Assembly (NCBI GenBank): GCA_964460755.1
Contig: CAYWQL010000011.1
Coordinates: 1-53,414, forward strand
Length of the DNA: 53,414 nucleotides
Source of the DNA: JAYFNU01 sp964460755
GTDB taxonomy: Bacteria; Bacillota; Clostridia; Oscillospirales; Ruminococcaceae
Reading direction: 5' to 3'
Position 1 is the first letter of the stretch. Each line of letters begins with the position of its first letter. A model generated the notes under the pieces. That model saw only the letters and a list, made by a program, of their open reading frames with translations, did not search any database and had not been told where the DNA came from. Positions 25,790 to 33,967 of the stretch are shown one piece after another. The translations under genes and the position numbers were made by a program.

Positions 25790-26989
25790 CTATTTACCGA
25801 TAACCTCGAGGGTGTCTCTTGCTATCATTATCTCCTCATTTGTCGGAAGCACCATAGCCTCTACGCGGCTGTCCTTCGTCGAGAAGAATTTTTCCTCGCG
25901 CGATGCTTCTTTGTTAAGCCCCTTGTCTATTGTGAGTCCCAAGAACTCCATCTCCTCGCAGACGCGCTCGCGAATAGTGCTGTCGTTTTCGCCGATGCCG
26001 CCGGTGAAGATTATCGTGTCCACGCCGCCCATTTCCGCCGCGTAGCCGCCGATAAAGCGCTTTATTTGATGAACAAGAATGTCAATGGTCAGCTTGGCGC
26101 GCTCGTTTCCTTCCTTTGCTGCCGACTGTACGTCACGGCAGTCGCTTGACACGCCGCTTACGCCGAGAAAACCTGATTTTTTGTTGAGCATAACGCTCAT
26201 TTCGTCAGGGGAAAGCCCCTCTTTATTCGCTATATAGGTTACGACCGACGGGTCAACGCCGCCGCTTCTCGTGCCCATAATGAAGCCGTCAAGCGGCGTA
26301 AGTCCCATAGAAGTGTCGAAGCATTTTCCGTCCTTGACCGCCGAAATCGAGCTTCCGTTGCCAAGGTGGCAGGTGACGATTTTTGTACCCGCGGGATTTT
26401 TGCCCGTGATTTCGAAATAGCGCTTGGTGACGTAGCGGTGACTCGTTCCGTGGAAGCCGTAACGACGCACCGAATATTTTTCATAGTATTCATAAGGAAT
26501 GGGGAAAATGTAGGATTTCGCGGGCATTGTCTGATGAAAAGAGGTGTCGAAGACAGCGACCATTGGAATATCGTTTCCGAAAACCTCTTTGCAAGCGCGC
26601 ATTGCGATTGCCTGAGGGGGATTGTGAAGTGGTCCGAGCTCCTTTAAGGACATAACCGTGTCGATAACTTCGTCGGAAACAAGGGTCGCGGTTTTGTATA
26701 TTTCGCTTCCGTGAAGCACGCGGTGACCGACCGCTGAAATTTCTTTTACGTCGTTTATGACCTTGCCCTCGCCCGACGTGAGCATTTTAACGACCTCAAG
26801 AAAAGCCTCCTTGTGGGTCGGAAAATCGCAGTCCTGCTGAATTTTTACGCCGTCGGGGATTTGATGAGTGATAAATCCGCCGATTCCTATTCGCTCGCAG
26901 TTGCCCTTTGCTATGCACTCCTCATTGTCCATATTAATGAGCTGATACTTAAGACTGCTGCTGCCCGCGTTGATAACCAAAACCTTCAT
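25790..26989 (-). CDS. ackA: Acetate kinase
   Basis: Converts acetyl phosphate and ADP to acetate and ATP, the main substrate-level ATP step of acetate-forming anaerobes. The 399-residue product has both family signatures: VLVINAGSSSLKYQL (about 3-17) and the second HLGNGSSISAVKDGKC (about 207). The phosphoryl-transfer Asp/Arg region (VFDTSFHQTM, GFHGTSHRYV) and IIFTGGIGEND (about 322) are also present. Length is normal. Phosphotransacetylase is not in the window. It is divergent from tmcAL, whose product uses acetate. Confidence 0.97.
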   Translation of the reverse strand: MKVLVINAGSSSLKYQLINMDNEECIAKGNCERIGIGGFITHQIPDGVKIQQDCDFPTHKEAFLEVVKMLTSGEGKVINDVKEISAVGHRVLHGSEIYKTATLVSDEVIDTVMSLKELGPLHNPPQAIAMRACKEVFGNDIPMVAVFDTSFHQTMPAKSYIFPIPYEYYEKYSVRRYGFHGTSHRYVTKRYFEITGKNPAGTKIVTCHLGNGSSISAVKDGKCFDTSMGLTPLDGFIMGTRSGGVDPSVVTYIANKEGLSPDEMSVMLNKKSGFLGVSGVSSDCRDVQSAAKEGNERAKLTIDILVHQIKRFIGGYAAEMGGVDTIIFTGGIGENDSTIRERVCEEMEFLGLTIDKGLNKEASREEKFFSTKDSRVEAMVLPTNEEIMIARDTLEVIGK

Positions 26990-27022
26990 TATTAAATGTA
27001 TCCTTTCAAATTGTCTTATATC

Positions 27023-27051
27023 TTTACTTTATGCAATTTTAACTGTATTAT
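27023..27051 (+). promoter_or_regulatory. Putative promoter of tmcAL
   Basis: TTTACT (27023-27028), 17-nt spacer, TATTAT (27046-27051). The same hexamer pair with the same spacing precedes the membrane operon at 37748. It lies in the 108-nt gap between divergent ackA and tmcAL; I see no equally clear promoter for ackA. Confidence 0.55.
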
Positions 27052-27097
27052 TATATCAGCAATAAAGCCTTATTTCAAGGCGATAAAGGGTGTAATA

Positions 27098-28288
27098 ATG
27101 AAGGTTTGCGGAATAGTCGCGGAATATAACCCGTTTCACAACGGACATCAATTTCATATAGACGAAACCAAGCGGCTTGGGGCGACCCACGTAGTAGCCG
27201 TTATGTCGGGCAACTTTGTCCAGCGCTCCGAGCCCGCGATAATTTCAAAGTTCGAGCGAGCGCGTCTTGCCGTTCTCGGAGGGATAGACCTTGTTGTCGA
27301 GCTTCCTGTTCAGTATGCGACGGGCTCGTCGGAGCGTTTCGCTACAGGCGCGATACAGATTTTAAACTCGCTCGGCTGTGTCGACGAGGTTTCCTTCGGT
27401 TCGGAATGCGGTGATATTGACAGGCTTAATGAAGCCGTCGCCGCCGTCGCCGACAAGGACGTGCTCGACCTGACGCGTCAGCTATACGAAACGGGAGTCA
27501 GTTATCCCGCCGCGCGCGAAATGGTTGTTGAGCGTCTGTACGGAAAAGAAGTAAGTGCTCTTTTGAGAACGTCGAACAACATACTCGGAATAGAATACAT
27601 AAAGGTGCTCAATAAGCTTAAAAGCAATATGAAGCCCATCACCTTCCGGCGCGAGGGCTCATCTCACGACGGTGAGGATACCGACGGGTATTTCGCGAGC
27701 GCAAAGCTTCTTCGCGAGGAGGTAAGAAAAGGGGTCGATATTATAAATTATGTCCCCTTTCAAACCCGTCTTTCGCTTGAAACCGCCTGCTCACAGGGTC
27801 ATTTGAGCGGAGGGATTGAGGCGCTTTCGCAGGCGATTTTGTTCAGCCTTCGCACGATGACAAAGGAGGACATGAACGCTCTTCCCGACTGTGCCGACGG
27901 GCTTGGCAACCGCCTTTACAACGCTACGAGCAAGTTTTCCGACGTCTTTGAAATTATGAACGAGGCAAAAACCAAGCGGTACACCATGTCGCGGGTTCGC
28001 CGCGCCGTGCTGTCGTCGCTAATCGGTATGGACGAGAGCTATTATTTCGACCCGCCCTATATCCGTATTCTTGCGCTGGGCCGAAACGGCGAGGAGCTTT
28101 TAAATAAAATCGGCAAGACAAAAAAGCTTCCGATGTCGCACAGCCTAAAGGAGCTTTCCAAGCAGGGGGAAAACGCCCTTCGAACGGCGAAGCTTGAGGC
28201 GCACGCGACCGATATATATAACCTTTCGCTTCCCCGTCCCGCCCTGCGCGGAAGGGATTATTCTATGCCGCTTTTTAAGGAGGATTAG
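27098..28288 (+). CDS. tmcAL: tRNA(Met) cytidine acetate ligase (YlbM)
   Basis: TmcAL activates acetate with ATP and makes N4-acetylcytidine at the wobble position of elongator tRNA-Met. The ~396-residue product has the nucleotidyltransferase HxGH motif as EYNPFHNGH (about 8-16), VVAVMSGNFVQRSEPAI, ELPVQYATGSSERFA and a conserved GSECGD. The ATG at 27098 follows AAAGGGTG; an upstream in-frame ATG at 26996 would add 34 hydrophobic residues before the conserved start and overlaps the promoter, so I reject it. Neighbour of ackA, and followed closely by tsaE. Confidence 0.92.
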   Translation: MKVCGIVAEYNPFHNGHQFHIDETKRLGATHVVAVMSGNFVQRSEPAIISKFERARLAVLGGIDLVVELPVQYATGSSERFATGAIQILNSLGCVDEVSFGSECGDIDRLNEAVAAVADKDVLDLTRQLYETGVSYPAAREMVVERLYGKEVSALLRTSNNILGIEYIKVLNKLKSNMKPITFRREGSSHDGEDTDGYFASAKLLREEVRKGVDIINYVPFQTRLSLETACSQGHLSGGIEALSQAILFSLRTMTKEDMNALPDCADGLGNRLYNATSKFSDVFEIMNEAKTKRYTMSRVRRAVLSSLIGMDESYYFDPPYIRILALGRNGEELLNKIGKTKKLPMSHSLKELSKQGENALRTAKLEAHATDIYNLSLPRPALRGRDYSMPLFKED

Positions 28289-28291
28289 GGC

Positions 28292-28723
28292 TTGGAACAG
28301 AAATTTATTACGTCGAGCCAAGCCGAAACCGAGGCTCTCGGCGCGCGGCTTGCAGAGGTTCTCGGCGCGGGCGACGTCGTCGCGTTTTACGGCGAGCTCG
28401 GAGCGGGAAAAACCGCGTTCACACGCGGAGCTTTGGGCAAAATGGGCTTTTCGGGAAGTGTGACAAGCCCGACGTTTACGATAGTTAACGAATATAAAAA
28501 CGAAAAATATTCCGTCGCTCATTTTGATATGTACCGCATAGAAAATGAGGACGAGCTTTATTCCACGGGCTTTTACGACTACCTTGACGGAAACAATATT
28601 TTGTTTATCGAGTGGACGGAAAACATCGAGTATGCTCTCGATTTTCCGCACATTAAGGTTTATATCAATTCCACAGGCAGCGAAAGCCGCGAAATTATAA
28701 TAGAAGGTGCAAAGATAATATGA
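28292..28723 (+). CDS. tsaE: tRNA threonylcarbamoyladenosine biosynthesis ATPase TsaE
   Basis: ATPase that, with TsaB and TsaD, installs threonylcarbamoyl on A37 of ANN-reading tRNAs. The 143-residue product has Walker A GELGAGKTAFTRG (about 34-46), the conserved SPTFTIVNEY (about 60-69) and HFDMYRIE, then IEWTENI. It begins with TTG at 28292, supported by a perfect AAGGAGG 8 nt upstream that overlaps the end of tmcAL. It overlaps tsaB by 4 nt (ATGA). Confidence 0.94.
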   Translation: MEQKFITSSQAETEALGARLAEVLGAGDVVAFYGELGAGKTAFTRGALGKMGFSGSVTSPTFTIVNEYKNEKYSVAHFDMYRIENEDELYSTGFYDYLDGNNILFIEWTENIEYALDFPHIKVYINSTGSESREIIIEGAKII

Positions 28724-29412
28724 TTATTTTTTCGCTCGATTCCTCCTCAAAATCCGCGAGCGCGGCGGTGGTAAGGGACGGAGTAATCCTAAGCGAAAGC
28801 TTCGCCAATATTGGGCTTACCCATTCTGAAACGCTGCTTGAGCTTTGCGACGAGGCGCTACGGCGCGCGTCGGTCACGCCGCGGGAGGTCGACTTTTTCG
28901 CCGTTACGTCGGGACCGGGCTCTTTTACCGGGCTTCGTATCGGTATGGGTGTAATTAAGGGCATGGCGTTTGCGACGAAAAAGCCCTGCGTAGGAGTTCC
29001 GACCTTTGAGGCGCTCGCCTTCGGCGTGCTCGGCACAAAACGAACGGTCGTCGCGACCTGCGACGCGCGTCGCGGACGGGTATATTGCGCGGCGTTTTCC
29101 GCCGAAAAAAAGGTGGAGCGTATTTTTGACGACTGCGTTTTAAGTCTTGACGAGCTTTGTGAAAAGCTTCAGGGGAAACAGGTCGTCTTTGTTGGCGACG
29201 CGGCGGAAATATGCTATAATCATATGAACGATAAAATAGACTGCGCAAGGGTTAGCGGCGGGTCGGTTATGGTTCGCGCGGGAAATGTCGGGTTGTCGGC
29301 GATAGGCTATATCCAAACGGGCGCAACCGTCGACGCCGCGGAGCTTAAACCAAGCTATGTCCAGCTTACCCAAGCGGAACAGAATTTAAACAAAACACAG
29401 GAGAAAATATAA
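28720..29412 (+). CDS. tsaB: tRNA threonylcarbamoyladenosine biosynthesis protein TsaB
   Basis: Actin/ASKHA-fold partner of TsaD in t6A synthesis. The 230-residue product begins IIFSLDSSSKSASAAVV and has the hallmark TSGPGSFTGLRIGMGVIKGMA (about 68-88) plus GVPTFEALAF. It lacks a TsaD-type metal site, as expected for TsaB. Overlap with tsaE indicates coupled translation. In Bacillus the next genes are rimI and tsaD; here rpiB follows instead, and tsaD is not in the window. Confidence 0.94.
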   Translation: MIIFSLDSSSKSASAAVVRDGVILSESFANIGLTHSETLLELCDEALRRASVTPREVDFFAVTSGPGSFTGLRIGMGVIKGMAFATKKPCVGVPTFEALAFGVLGTKRTVVATCDARRGRVYCAAFSAEKKVERIFDDCVLSLDELCEKLQGKQVVFVGDAAEICYNHMNDKIDCARVSGGSVMVRAGNVGLSAIGYIQTGATVDAAELKPSYVQLTQAEQNLNKTQEKI

Positions 29413-29414
29413 AA

Positions 29415-29849
29415 ATGATTGCAGTTGCGAGCGACCACGCGGGATACGATTTAAAAAAGGAAATTATGAAGCACCTTGACGAAAAGGGTATACAATATAA
29501 AGACTACGGAACGTACGAGAAGCAGTCGTGCGATTATCCCGATTTCGCGAAGCTTGCCTGCGACGCGGTTAACGAGAAAAAAGCCGACAAGGCGCTTCTC
29601 TTTTGCGGAACGGGTATGGGCATTTCTATGGCGGCAAACAAGATAAAGGGAATTCGCGCCGCAGCCTGCTCCGATGTTTTTTCCGCGAAATACAGCCGCC
29701 TTCACAACGACGCTAACGCCCTTTGTCTTGGCGGCCGCGTGGTGGGCGCGGGGCTTGCGGCGGAAATCGTCGACGCCTTTCTCTCGGCGGAATTTGAGGG
29801 CGGACGACACGCCCTTCGGGTAGAAAAGATAATGTCGCTTGAAAAATAA
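29415..29849 (+). CDS. rpiB: Ribose-5-phosphate isomerase B
   Basis: Interconverts ribose 5-phosphate and ribulose 5-phosphate. The 144-residue product shows the RpiB/LacAB family features: ASDHAGYDLK (about 5-14), the catalytic-cysteine loop LLFCGTGMGISMAANK (about 63-78), and NDANALCLGGRVVG (about 98). Length is normal. It starts 2 nt after the tsaB stop with AGGAG 11 nt before the ATG, so it is part of the tmcAL-tsaE-tsaB transcript. Confidence 0.94.
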   Translation: MIAVASDHAGYDLKKEIMKHLDEKGIQYKDYGTYEKQSCDYPDFAKLACDAVNEKKADKALLFCGTGMGISMAANKIKGIRAAACSDVFSAKYSRLHNDANALCLGGRVVGAGLAAEIVDAFLSAEFEGGRHALRVEKIMSLEK

Positions 29850-29868
29850 TCAAAAGGACGCGGGTCGT

Positions 29869-30105
29869 ATGACAGAACAAATAGAACGGCAGGAAAAGGT
29901 AAAAAACAAACCCCTTCGAATAATTTTCGCGATAATGGTGCTGCTTGCCGCGATAGCCTTCGCGGGATATATAATGTGCATTTTTCACAATCTCGCATAT
30001 ATTCCAAGCGCCCTGTCGAGTGCGGTGAAGGTGCTGTGCGTTGTGTTCTGGGGCTTTTCAATCGGCTTTTTTGTCTGCTATATAAAAGAATTGTATCAAA
30101 AGTAA
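29869..30105 (+). CDS. Small two-helix membrane protein, unknown
   Basis: A 78-residue protein with a charged N-terminus and two membrane helices (about 17-39 and 52-72). I chose the ATG at 29869, with AAAAGGA about 10 nt upstream, over a TTG at 29839 that lies inside the end of rpiB. No family recognised. Last gene before a strong terminator, probably co-transcribed with rpiB. Confidence 0.65.
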   Translation: MTEQIERQEKVKNKPLRIIFAIMVLLAAIAFAGYIMCIFHNLAYIPSALSSAVKVLCVVFWGFSIGFFVCYIKELYQK

Positions 30106-30114
30106 ATATAAATT

Positions 30115-30147
30115 AATCCGAGGTGTTAAAACACCTCGGATTTTTTG
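30115..30147 (+). terminator. Intrinsic terminator
   Basis: A 13-bp perfect inverted repeat (30115-30127 and 30130-30142) followed by TTTTTTGTTTT, after the small membrane protein gene. The remaining 180 nt up to rfbB show no convincing gene or site. Confidence 0.85.
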
Positions 30148-30331
30148 TTTTAGATTTATCTGTCAGCCAAACTGTCAAAAACTCGCAAGTTAGATTTTTG
30201 CCTGTCTATACTGCCGTACCTGTGCCAAAGCATATGAACTTGGTTGTGGCGACGTCAACGACAGTCAGACTGCTTTTTGCGTTTTAAATAATAGACTCAA
30301 TATATACAAAAAGTATAACTGCACAATAACG

Positions 30332-31387
30332 CTACTTTTCGTATTTTTCCTTGTAGTATTCCTGATAATCTCCCGAAACGACCTCGTTTATCCAGTCGCG
30401 GTGGTTTAAATACCAGTCGATAGTCTTTTTTATACCGATTTCAAACGGGGTTTCGGGGAACCAGCCGAGGTCTTTTTTTATTTTTTCGGGGTCAATGCCG
30501 TAGCGACGGTCGTGACCCTTTCGGTCTTCTACGTGGGCGATTAAGCTTTTGTCAACGGTGCTGTCGGCGGTTTTCCCAATATAGTCGATTATTGTGTTTA
30601 CGATAAAGACGTTGGTGCGTTCATTGTGTCCGCCGACATTATATATTTCTCCCGATTTTCCGTTTCGCGCGACTAAGTCTATCGCCTTGCAATGGTCTTC
30701 AACATAAAGCCAATCGCGTATCTGAAGCCCGTCGCCGTATACGGGAAGCGACTTGTGGTTGAGGCAGTTGTTTATCATAAGGGGGATAAGCTTTTCGGGA
30801 AACTGAAAGGGGCCGTAGTTGTTTGAACAGCGTGTAATCGAGGTCGGCATTTTGTAGGTGTCGTGATAGGCCTTGACCATAAAGTCCGCCGAAGCCTTCG
30901 ACGACGAATAGGGGCTGTGGGGGTCAAGGGGAGTCGTTTCCATAAAGAAGCCCGTTTCGCCAAGTGAGCCGTATACCTCGTCGGTCGAAACCTGAAGGTA
31001 TTTTACGCCCGCCTTAAAGCTGCCGTCGGCAAGCTCCCACGCCTTTTTTGCGGCGTTAAGAAGGGTGACGGTGCCAAGAACGTTGGTTTCGGCGAAAATT
31101 TCGGGGTTAGTTATCGAGCGGTCGACGTGGCTTTCCGCGGCGAAGTTTATGACGGTGTCAATGTCAAATTCCTTGAAGAGGGGTTCGACGGCGTCGCGGT
31201 CGCATATATCGACCTGACGGAAGGTGTAGCGTTCGTCGTCCTCGACGTCGACAAGGTTTTTAAGGTTGCCCGCGTAGGTTAGCTTGTCGATATTGATAAT
31301 TTTAATATCGCTGTATTTTCCGAGCATATAAATTATGAAGTTCGAGCCGATAAAGCCCGCGCCGCCGGTTACTAAAATGTTTTTCAT
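30332..31387 (-). CDS. rfbB: dTDP-glucose 4,6-dehydratase
   Basis: Second step of dTDP-L-rhamnose synthesis: dehydrates dTDP-glucose to the 4-keto-6-deoxy sugar with bound NAD. About 351 residues of the extended SDR family: Rossmann motif TGGAGFIGSN (about 6-15), catalytic STDEVYG and YSSSKA (the YxxxK pair), and NNYGPFQFPEKLIPL. I start it at the ATG at 31387 (GGGAGAA 5-6 nt upstream), since a start nine codons earlier overlaps rfbD and adds nothing conserved. Last gene of the murT-rfb operon. Confidence 0.95.
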   Translation of the reverse strand: MKNILVTGGAGFIGSNFIIYMLGKYSDIKIINIDKLTYAGNLKNLVDVEDDERYTFRQVDICDRDAVEPLFKEFDIDTVINFAAESHVDRSITNPEIFAETNVLGTVTLLNAAKKAWELADGSFKAGVKYLQVSTDEVYGSLGETGFFMETTPLDPHSPYSSSKASADFMVKAYHDTYKMPTSITRCSNNYGPFQFPEKLIPLMINNCLNHKSLPVYGDGLQIRDWLYVEDHCKAIDLVARNGKSGEIYNVGGHNERTNVFIVNTIIDYIGKTADSTVDKSLIAHVEDRKGHDRRYGIDPEKIKKDLGWFPETPFEIGIKKTIDWYLNHRDWINEVVSGDYQEYYKEKYEK

Positions 31388-31400
31388 ATTTTTCTCCCTT

Positions 31401-32276
31401 TTAAAGCTTTTCAACGTATTCTTTAAGCGCGTCGCGCCAATCCCGCATATAGTCGCCGACGCTCAGGCGAAGCGACATATTGTCGAGCGCGGAATAGCTT
31501 GGACGTTTTGCCGGGGTGGGGTATTCCTCGGTAGTGCAGGGTGTAACCTTCGCGTCAATTTTCGCGAGCCGAACGATTTCGCAGGCGAAGTCGTACCAAG
31601 AGCAAATGCCGTTGTTGGTGCAGTGATATAACCCGTAGCTTTCGGTTGCGGCGACGAGAAGAATGTGGTGGGCGACGTCGACCGCGCTCGTCGGATTTCC
31701 GACTTGGTCGTCGACTACCTTTATCGCGCCCTTTTCCTTTGTTATTTTCATTACGGTTTTTACGAAGTTGTTTCCGATATATCCGTACAGCCAAGAGGTT
31801 CTCATAATGAAGTATCGGGAGCAGTTTTCGCGGACAAAGCTTTCGCCCGCAAGCTTGGTTTTTCCATATACGCTCTGTGGGTCGGTAACGTCGTATTCGC
31901 GGTAGGGCTCGAGCGCTTCGCCCGAAAATACGTAGTCGGTCGAAATGTGGACGAGCTTTGCGCCGCTCTTTTCGCACGCCGCCGCAAGGTACATCGGAGC
32001 GATCGCATTTGCCTTATATGCCGCCTCGACGCTTGTTTCGCAGGCGTTTACGTTCGTGAATGCCGCGCAATTTATGACGAGGTCAAAGCCTCCCTTTTCG
32101 ATATGCTCGGTAACCGCCGCCTTGTCCGACAGGTCAAAATCGTCGAGGTCGACCCCCGTGACGTCGGCGTTTTTGTAGACGTCGGGGATTGCTCCGATTT
32201 CGCTCTTAGCGTTTTTAAGCTGTTTTATTATTTCGTTTCCGAGCTGACCTTTACAGCCGGTGATAAGTATCTTCAA
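31401..32276 (-). CDS. rfbD: dTDP-4-dehydrorhamnose reductase
   Basis: Final NADPH-dependent step to dTDP-L-rhamnose. The 291-residue SDR product begins ILITGCKGQLGNEI, has VINCAAFTNVNACE, HISTDYVFSG and YGKTKLAGE (YxxxK pair), and the C-terminal ARRPSYSALD-like AKRPSYSALDN. It starts at TTG (32276) behind a perfect AGGAGG spaced 7 nt away. No rfbC epimerase lies beside it or fused to it, although rfbA, rfbD and rfbB are all here. Confidence 0.94.
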   Translation of the reverse strand: MKILITGCKGQLGNEIIKQLKNAKSEIGAIPDVYKNADVTGVDLDDFDLSDKAAVTEHIEKGGFDLVINCAAFTNVNACETSVEAAYKANAIAPMYLAAACEKSGAKLVHISTDYVFSGEALEPYREYDVTDPQSVYGKTKLAGESFVRENCSRYFIMRTSWLYGYIGNNFVKTVMKITKEKGAIKVVDDQVGNPTSAVDVAHHILLVAATESYGLYHCTNNGICSWYDFACEIVRLAKIDAKVTPCTTEEYPTPAKRPSYSALDNMSLRLSVGDYMRDWRDALKEYVEKL

Positions 32277-32287
32277 GATGAAGCCTC

Positions 32288-33166
32288 CTATTTAATATGT
32301 ACGGATTTAGCTATGCTTAAGATATATTGACCGTATTCGGTTTTTGAAAGCTTTTCGCCAAGGGCGGTAAGCTGATTTGCGTCGATGAATTTTTTGCGGT
32401 AGGCTATTTCCTCAAGGCAGGCGACATAAAGTCCCTGACGCTGTTGTACGGCGTCGACGAAGTTTGCCGCCTCAAGCATTGCGCGGTGATTGCCCGTGTC
32501 AAGCCACGCCATACCGCGTCCGAATAGCTCGACCTTTAATTCGCCGCGGAGAAGATATTCGTTATTGATTGAGGTTATTTCGATTTCGCCGCGAGCGGAG
32601 GGCTTGACGTTTTTCGCTATTTCAACGACGTCGTTATCGTAGAAATAAAGCCCGGGAACCGCATAGCTTGATTTCGGATTTTCGGGCTTTTCCTCAATGG
32701 AAAGCACGTTGCCCTCGTCGTCGAAATCAACGACGCCGAATTCGCGCGGATTGCTGACGTGGTAGCCAAAGATGGTTGCGCCCTTCTCGCGGGAGGAAGC
32801 GTTGTTAAGCCGCTCTGAAAAGCCGTAGCCGTAGAATATGTTGTCGCCAAGCACGAGACAGACGTTGTCGTTCCCGATAAAGTCCGCACCGATAATGAAG
32901 GCGTCCGCGAGTCCTCGGGGCTCGGCTTGGACGGCGTATTCAATGCTGAGTCCAAGGTCGCTTCCGTCGCCGAAAAGGGTTTTAAAGCCGCCGATATCGC
33001 GCGGGGTGGATATGATAAGGATTTCTCGAATGCCAGCGAGCATAAGGGTCGACATTGGATAGTAAATCATTGGCTTGTCACAGACGGTAAGAAGCTGCTT
33101 TGAAACGGCGATTGTGGAGGGGTAAAGACGCGTTCCCGCGCCTCCGGCAAGAACTATTCCCTTCAT
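32288..33166 (-). CDS. rfbA: Glucose-1-phosphate thymidylyltransferase
   Basis: First step of the dTDP-rhamnose pathway: joins glucose 1-phosphate and dTTP. The 292-residue product has LAGGAGTRLYPST (about 6-18), CDKPMIYYPMSTLMLAG (about 29-45), the LVLGDNIFYG motif, and a full-length C-terminus typical of RmlA. It abuts the glycosyltransferase gene (stop followed directly by ATG), which argues for coupled translation. Confidence 0.95.
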   Translation of the reverse strand: MKGIVLAGGAGTRLYPSTIAVSKQLLTVCDKPMIYYPMSTLMLAGIREILIISTPRDIGGFKTLFGDGSDLGLSIEYAVQAEPRGLADAFIIGADFIGNDNVCLVLGDNIFYGYGFSERLNNASSREKGATIFGYHVSNPREFGVVDFDDEGNVLSIEEKPENPKSSYAVPGLYFYDNDVVEIAKNVKPSARGEIEITSINNEYLLRGELKVELFGRGMAWLDTGNHRAMLEAANFVDAVQQRQGLYVACLEEIAYRKKFIDANQLTALGEKLSKTEYGQYILSIAKSVHIK

Positions 33167-33967
33167 TTACTTTACATCTCCTTTCGGAAAGTTGAATTTA
33201 AAGCCCCATTTACCGAAATACTTGAACATACTGATAACAAGTATGGCGAAAAATTTCGGTTTATGGGAGCTTGAACGTTCCCAAGCGTGATAGACGAGGG
33301 TGTAAGGATAATAGACTGCGCGGTGGGTTTTAAGCACGCGGCGGGTTATATCCATATCCTCAAAATACATAAAAAACCGCGTGTCAAAGCCGCTGATAGC
33401 TTTATATATCTCGGTTCGGACAACGAAGAAGCAGCCCGTCGCAAATTCGATGTCTATTGGCTTCGTCAGGTCCTCGTCAAGCATCTGATAATGCTCGACG
33501 ACAGGCTTGAGCTTCTTTTGGAAAAGATGTCGCCCGAAAAGGGAAAGAAAGACGGGGTTTCGCTTTGGAAGAAGCTGGTCGCTTCCGTCGGGAAAAAGAA
33601 TTTTCGGCGTTATTATGCCGATATCCTTATTCTTTTCGAGATATTCGCAAAGAACCGAAATCGCGTCGGTATCGAAAAGAATGTCGGGATTTATTACGAC
33701 GTGATAATCGCTTTCGAGAAAGGGCAGAACGGCGTTGTGCCCGTAGCCGAAGCCCTTGTTCTTGTCGTTTTGTATGGTGATAATTTCGGGGAATTCCTCT
33801 TTAAGCACGGCGAGGGTATCGTCGCCCGAGTTGTTGTCGACGACATATAGGGTGAAGTCGACCCCCTTGGTGTTTTCAAGCACCGATTTAATTGTCGCGC
33901 GCACCTTGTCGCAGCAGCGGTAGGTCACTATACATCCGCTGACTTTAAGCTTGCTTATGTCGCTCAC
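33167..33967 (-). CDS. Family 2 glycosyltransferase (rhamnosyltransferase-like)
   Basis: A 266-residue GT-A fold transferase. It has the N-terminal GCIVTYRCCDKV, DNNSGDDTL (about 43), GFGYGHNAVL (about 73) and INPDILF, the DXD-like metal site (about 93). FFMYFEDMDITRRV (about 200) is typical of WbbL/RfbF-type rhamnosyltransferases. Its GTG start overlaps the gatD-like stop by 4 nt (GTGA), and rfbA follows without a gap. The context suggests it transfers rhamnose made by this operon onto a wall or lipid-linked acceptor; the acceptor is unknown. Confidence 0.85.
   Translation of the reverse strand: MSDISKLKVSGCIVTYRCCDKVRATIKSVLENTKGVDFTLYVVDNNSGDDTLAVLKEEFPEIITIQNDKNKGFGYGHNAVLPFLESDYHVVINPDILFDTDAISVLCEYLEKNKDIGIITPKILFPDGSDQLLPKRNPVFLSLFGRHLFQKKLKPVVEHYQMLDEDLTKPIDIEFATGCFFVVRTEIYKAISGFDTRFFMYFEDMDITRRVLKTHRAVYYPYTLVYHAWERSSSHKPKFFAILVISMFKYFGKWGFKFNFPKGDVK

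Noticed and set aside
26996..27097. N-terminal extension of TmcAL from an upstream ATG
   Set aside because: The extension overlaps the promoter, lacks a ribosome site and precedes the conserved family start.
30234..30287. 17-codon ATG frame (MNLVVATSTTVRLLFAF) between the small membrane gene and rfbB
   Set aside because: No ribosome site, very short, no recognisable family; could be a gene remnant but cannot be supported.
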